64,000 nt of DNA from Nymphaea colorata (Eukaryota; Streptophyta; Magnoliopsida; Nymphaeales; Nymphaeaceae). Positions within the stretch are counted from its first letter, which is position 1, and every line of letters starts with the position of its first letter. The notes below the pieces were generated by a model. It had not been told where the DNA came from, searched no databases, and was given only the letters and a program-made list of their open reading frames with translations. The DNA is taken from assembly GCF_008831285.2 (NCBI RefSeq), contig NC_045139.1, forward strand, positions 25,524,412-25,588,411. Reading direction: 5' to 3'. Positions 60,789 to 64,000 of this stretch are shown here, piece after piece. The position numbers and the translations under genes were made by a program.

Positions 60789-61719
60789 ATGTATTCTTTG
60801 TTCATTTTCAGCAAACAGAAACAACCCCCAACATTTTAAATTGGATCTCTTATGGTTTCCCCTTTCACTTTCCACTGGTTTGCAGGAGACCCTTATTTAC
60901 TAGAAAGTAGTTTGCCACTCACCCAAAAACAAAAAGCAAAGAAAATCCTTCTTGTGTGTACTGAATGTAGGATTAGATTTTACATCTTAAAATAGATTTT
61001 TTGAAAAATTGGGGATCCACTAATCCCTTCAAACACCCGGGTCATGGCCCGGGTGAGCCCAGGAAATTTTTTTTTTACATTGAAAAAATCAAATTTTTTT
61101 AGTTTGGCCCAACCGGTTGCTTATCGTCGCTCTTCTTGGCCTGACCCTGGCCCGGCCTGCAAATCGTATTGGCCCGCCCCCAGAAAAAATCCTGGCTCCG
61201 CCCCTTACTTCCTCCTCAAACATATCACCCTCAAACGGATTCCCCAATGGATTTTTACCAGGATAATGGGAAAAGGTAAAAGAAATATCAGTCAAACCAT
61301 CAAAGGTTTGCATAAAAAATTGAATAGAACTCATATCTCCCTCCTAGCATTGAAAACTTTCGTCCCATATCTTTGTGTAGCAGCTCCATCAAATTTCTTA
61401 GCAGAATCATGGGGATGTGAATGCATCCAATTCTATGTCATATCATTTCTTCAAATCAAAATGTCTTCTTAGCAGGACGATGTATCCAAGATTGCATTTG
61501 TTTGCATCTGAAAATTTTGGTACTGTAAAATGCCTTGTTTTTTGTAATCGGGTAAAGACGGACTCGCTCGCTCATCAGTACAAAGCCAAACCGTTCCTCA
61601 TGCCTTCAATGATGGAAACCAGTCCATGGACTAGAGTCTCCTCAAACATATCAGTCAACCCTAGTGATGCCTTATGTGCTTGTGCATAATTCTGGACTTT
61701 TGAAAGATATATTTGAACA
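58507..61719. other. Intergenic with repeat relics
   Basis: 58,650-58,850, 60,026-60,180 and 61,020-61,205 are relics with GGCGGAGCC/GGCTCCGCC-type ends and AAATTTTGAAA-rich bodies. 60,764-60,788 is (TG)n. 61,200-61,690 has two minus-strand pieces sharing GATATGTTTGAGGAG (about 61,650 and 61,225) with no recognised family. No intact gene. Confidence 0.4.
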
Positions 61720-62050
61720 TTGCAAGCTTGATTCGGTCTTGGACTTGAGAAAAATTTGATTTTACTTGATTTGAAACTAATTTGGATTTCAGAAAATTGA
61801 ACTTGATTTGAATTGGAAACTTGATTTGGAACTTAAAAATGGGATTTGAATTGGAAACTTGATTCAAATACTTGGTTTGGATTTAGAAACTTGATTTGGA
61901 TCTTGGAAATTGGAATTGAAAATCTTGACATGATCTGGAAACTTGATTTGGATAAAATAGGAGTACTTGATTTGCATACTTGGTTTGGATCAAATAGGAA
62001 TATTTGATTTGGATTGTGAAATTGTGATTTGAAGCAAAGTTTTACCAAAT
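61720..62050. repeat. Degenerate array of AACTTGATTTGGA-like words
   Basis: More than a dozen variants of (A/G)AACTTGATTTGGA with irregular 12-25 bp spacing. The minus-strand open frames through it (61,661-61,867 and 61,833-62,165) are low-complexity N/Q/K/F peptides produced by the repeat. Confidence 0.7.
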
Positions 62051-63607
62051 TTTGGCATGAAAGTTTTTGGCCAAACTTAAGATTTTGGTAATTTTCAAAT
62101 TTCGACATATTCATGTGGGAGAAAAGCCAGATTTTTATTTGATTTATTTCAATAGCTTCTTGCATTCTTAATTTGGGGAGAGAGCTTGAAATAACCTTGA
62201 TATTTTTTCCTTAAGGGCTTGGAAATTGTCTGTTTTGAAATATATATTTGGCTGAAATATGGGTTTAGTGTATTCTTTAAAATCTAAAGGGAAACTTAAG
62301 ACTTTATGAACATTTGTTACCTACGTTGTCTGTTGTATACTCTTAGACGTCAATCTTTATCAAGGATTTCATATTTTTTATGACAAATTTCCTTTCTCGT
62401 GTTCCAAGAATAAAATTTTTATCTGACTTTCAGTCATTGCCGATTTTCATGCGACCAAACCACACGTGAAGACGTAGCCGCGATCTGGTCAACGAGTGAT
62501 GAAATTTTCATGACGAGAAGGAAATGAATCATCTGCTCTAAATTACAAATTAACGAAAAGAAGACTTCACCTCAACGGTCAGAACCACCATGTGGACCTC
62601 CTTAGATTATATATTTGTCTTTTTTATTCATCCTTGTCCTCTACTTCATAGGGTTACATGCTCGAAGTCAAGACATGACTGTCCTCCCTCAGATTTTCAA
62701 AAAATAAAAAATTTTTACCTACAAATTTTAAAAATTTGAGTTTAATTCATATAAAAAATAAAATTATGTTTCAATTCTTGTTAAAATTTTGAATCTACAT
62801 TTCAACTCCTGCTAAAAATTATCCTTCCCAATAAAAAAAAAGACAAGCAGAGGGTCAAAGGATTAATCTAAATTTATGGAGCATCAATTCTAATGTTTCA
62901 TTAATATATCTCAATTTTTGGAACATATTCATGTGACACTCACAAAATATCTCTACTACCAAATAACCTCTTAATTAACATATAGGACCTCTTCATCAAA
63001 ATGTTTGAATAAGAATAAGAAAGTTGTCACACCCTAATACAATGAAATGCAAGGAGACCTTCCTTTCCAAACTCTATAAGAGTTCAAGGTGAAGGGAGTC
63101 GACTCTTTCCTTTGATGAGACCCCCATACAACATACTATCGTTCGCTGTTGGATCCAACGAGAAAGACAATGTTGAGAAAGATACTGCTTTTCTGGATGA
63201 AATGACATTTGATTAATGTGCACTTGGGAGAAAGATTTTTCATTCCTTAGCCAGAAAGAACTTGGCCGATGAGAGCAAAGGATTGACCATTTATGGAAAG
63301 ATTGGGAAATTCTATATTAAATGACATTTCTTATTCGATGATCATCAGATTTCCCAAAGATGGACTTTCTCAATATAGGAACAAACAATAAATTATGTTA
63401 TTAGGGCACTTGACAACGGAAAGATTAGGTCCAATCACTATGTATGGTTAGCACGAACTGCTTAAACAATTCATTCTTGAACGGCAAACAACCAGAACCT
63501 ATTCTATTACTAGTTACATCAAACAATTTCAATTGCTCATTGAGAAGGCAAAAATACTCATGTCTGATAAGATTGTTGTTGCTATCTATTCTACTAATGA
63601 ATCATTG
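62051..63607. other. Intergenic, nothing recognised
   Basis: AT-rich. 62,690-62,830 repeats the AAATTTTAAAAATTTG-type sequence seen at 4,480 and 16,560. No coding features. Confidence 0.4.
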
Positions 63608-63615
63608 GTTTCATT

Positions 63616-63985
63616 TAGGCCTGGGCATCGAGTCGGCTCAGCCCAGCCCTGTTTGGCCTGACAAGAGTCGAGCTTAGGCCAACCTATAGCCTGAAACCCA
63701 AGGCCAAGCCCGAGAGCTTGGGTTCTAACACCCGAAACCCCAGCTCAAACTCTCCCATGTTAAAATAAAAAATATTTTTAAATATAGAATAAAATTTTTC
63801 AATATAAAATGTTTTTAATTAAAAATATATATATCATTATTAAAATAAAAATAATATTAAAAAACATATCGGGTTGAATCGAGCACCATCGGGCCAACCC
63901 AGGCTAGTCCGGTATGGTTTTTTCGGCCCCAAACTCGGGCCCAATCAAGCCAAGTACTGGGTACCCTACCCAATGCCCAACCTTT
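63616..63985. mobile_element. hAT-like MITE, family A copy 4
   Basis: Starts TAGGCCTGGGCATCGAG and ends CCAATGCCCAACCTTT (inverted ends). The flanks GTTTCATT (63,608-63,615) and GTTTCACT (63,986-63,993) match at 7 of 8. Core of AATAAAAAATATTTTTAAAT type, as in copy 1. 370 bp, no transposase. Confidence 0.75.
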
Positions 63986-64000
63986 GTTTCACTTAAGGAA

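Noticed and set aside
61661-62165. Minus-strand frames of 68 and 110 codons
   Set aside because: Low-complexity N/Q/F/K peptides generated by the AACTTGATTTGGA repeat array.

Overview
This is nuclear DNA from a flowering plant. It carries three plant-specific or plant-typical genes with spliceosomal introns, several Ty1/copia retrotransposon relics, hAT-like miniature elements with 8-bp target-site duplications, and many (TA)n, (GA)n and (CA)n microsatellites. I cannot place it below angiosperm level. The low gene density (three complete genes in 64 kb) and kilobase-long, transposon-filled introns suggest a moderately large genome.

Layout. (1) 1-600: a broken minus-strand 5' end of a CSLC-type cellulose synthase-like gene, with frameshifts and an internal deletion. 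(2) 600-8000: intergenic DNA with a hAT-like MITE (4562-4890), another hAT-like relic (about 6003-6207) and a GC-rich foldback element (6354-7024) holding a near-perfect 98-bp palindrome. (3) 8.1-9.5 kb: a complete two-exon LRP1 gene (SHI/STY/SRS zinc-finger family, 319 aa), with an 88-codon upstream ORF that ends 2 nt before its start. (4) 9.5-25 kb: no intact gene; tandem duplications, two hAT-like MITEs and two copia relics in opposite orientations. (5) 25.4-38.2 kb: a six-exon gene for a 155-aa ankyrin-repeat protein. Its second intron is about 10.7 kb and contains a copia RT relic, a 5.3-kb LTR retrotransposon (28.77-34.05 kb), a MITE, a possible solo LTR and a triplicated segment. (6) 38.2-41.8 kb: two hairpins, an RNase H relic and repeat DNA. 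(7) 41.8-56.2 kb, minus strand: a 15-exon gene for a 585-aa membrane-anchored amidohydrolase of the LAF3/YtcJ type. All exon phases join without a break. Its introns hold a copia gag relic, a 919-bp hAT-like element with foreign cargo, a 140-bp MITE and a copia RT relic. (8) 56.2-64 kb: intergenic DNA with further hAT-like MITEs, a TIR element and an AT-rich degenerate tandem repeat.

The genes are unrelated in function: LRP1 is a nuclear auxin/organ-formation regulator, the ankyrin protein a small protein-interaction scaffold, and the LAF3 homologue a metal-dependent hydrolase linked in Arabidopsis to far-red light signalling. I found no gene cluster, CRISPR array or new multi-gene system. 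The most interesting signals are the mobile-element families, defined here by internal comparison and target-site duplications, and the unusual leader of LRP1.
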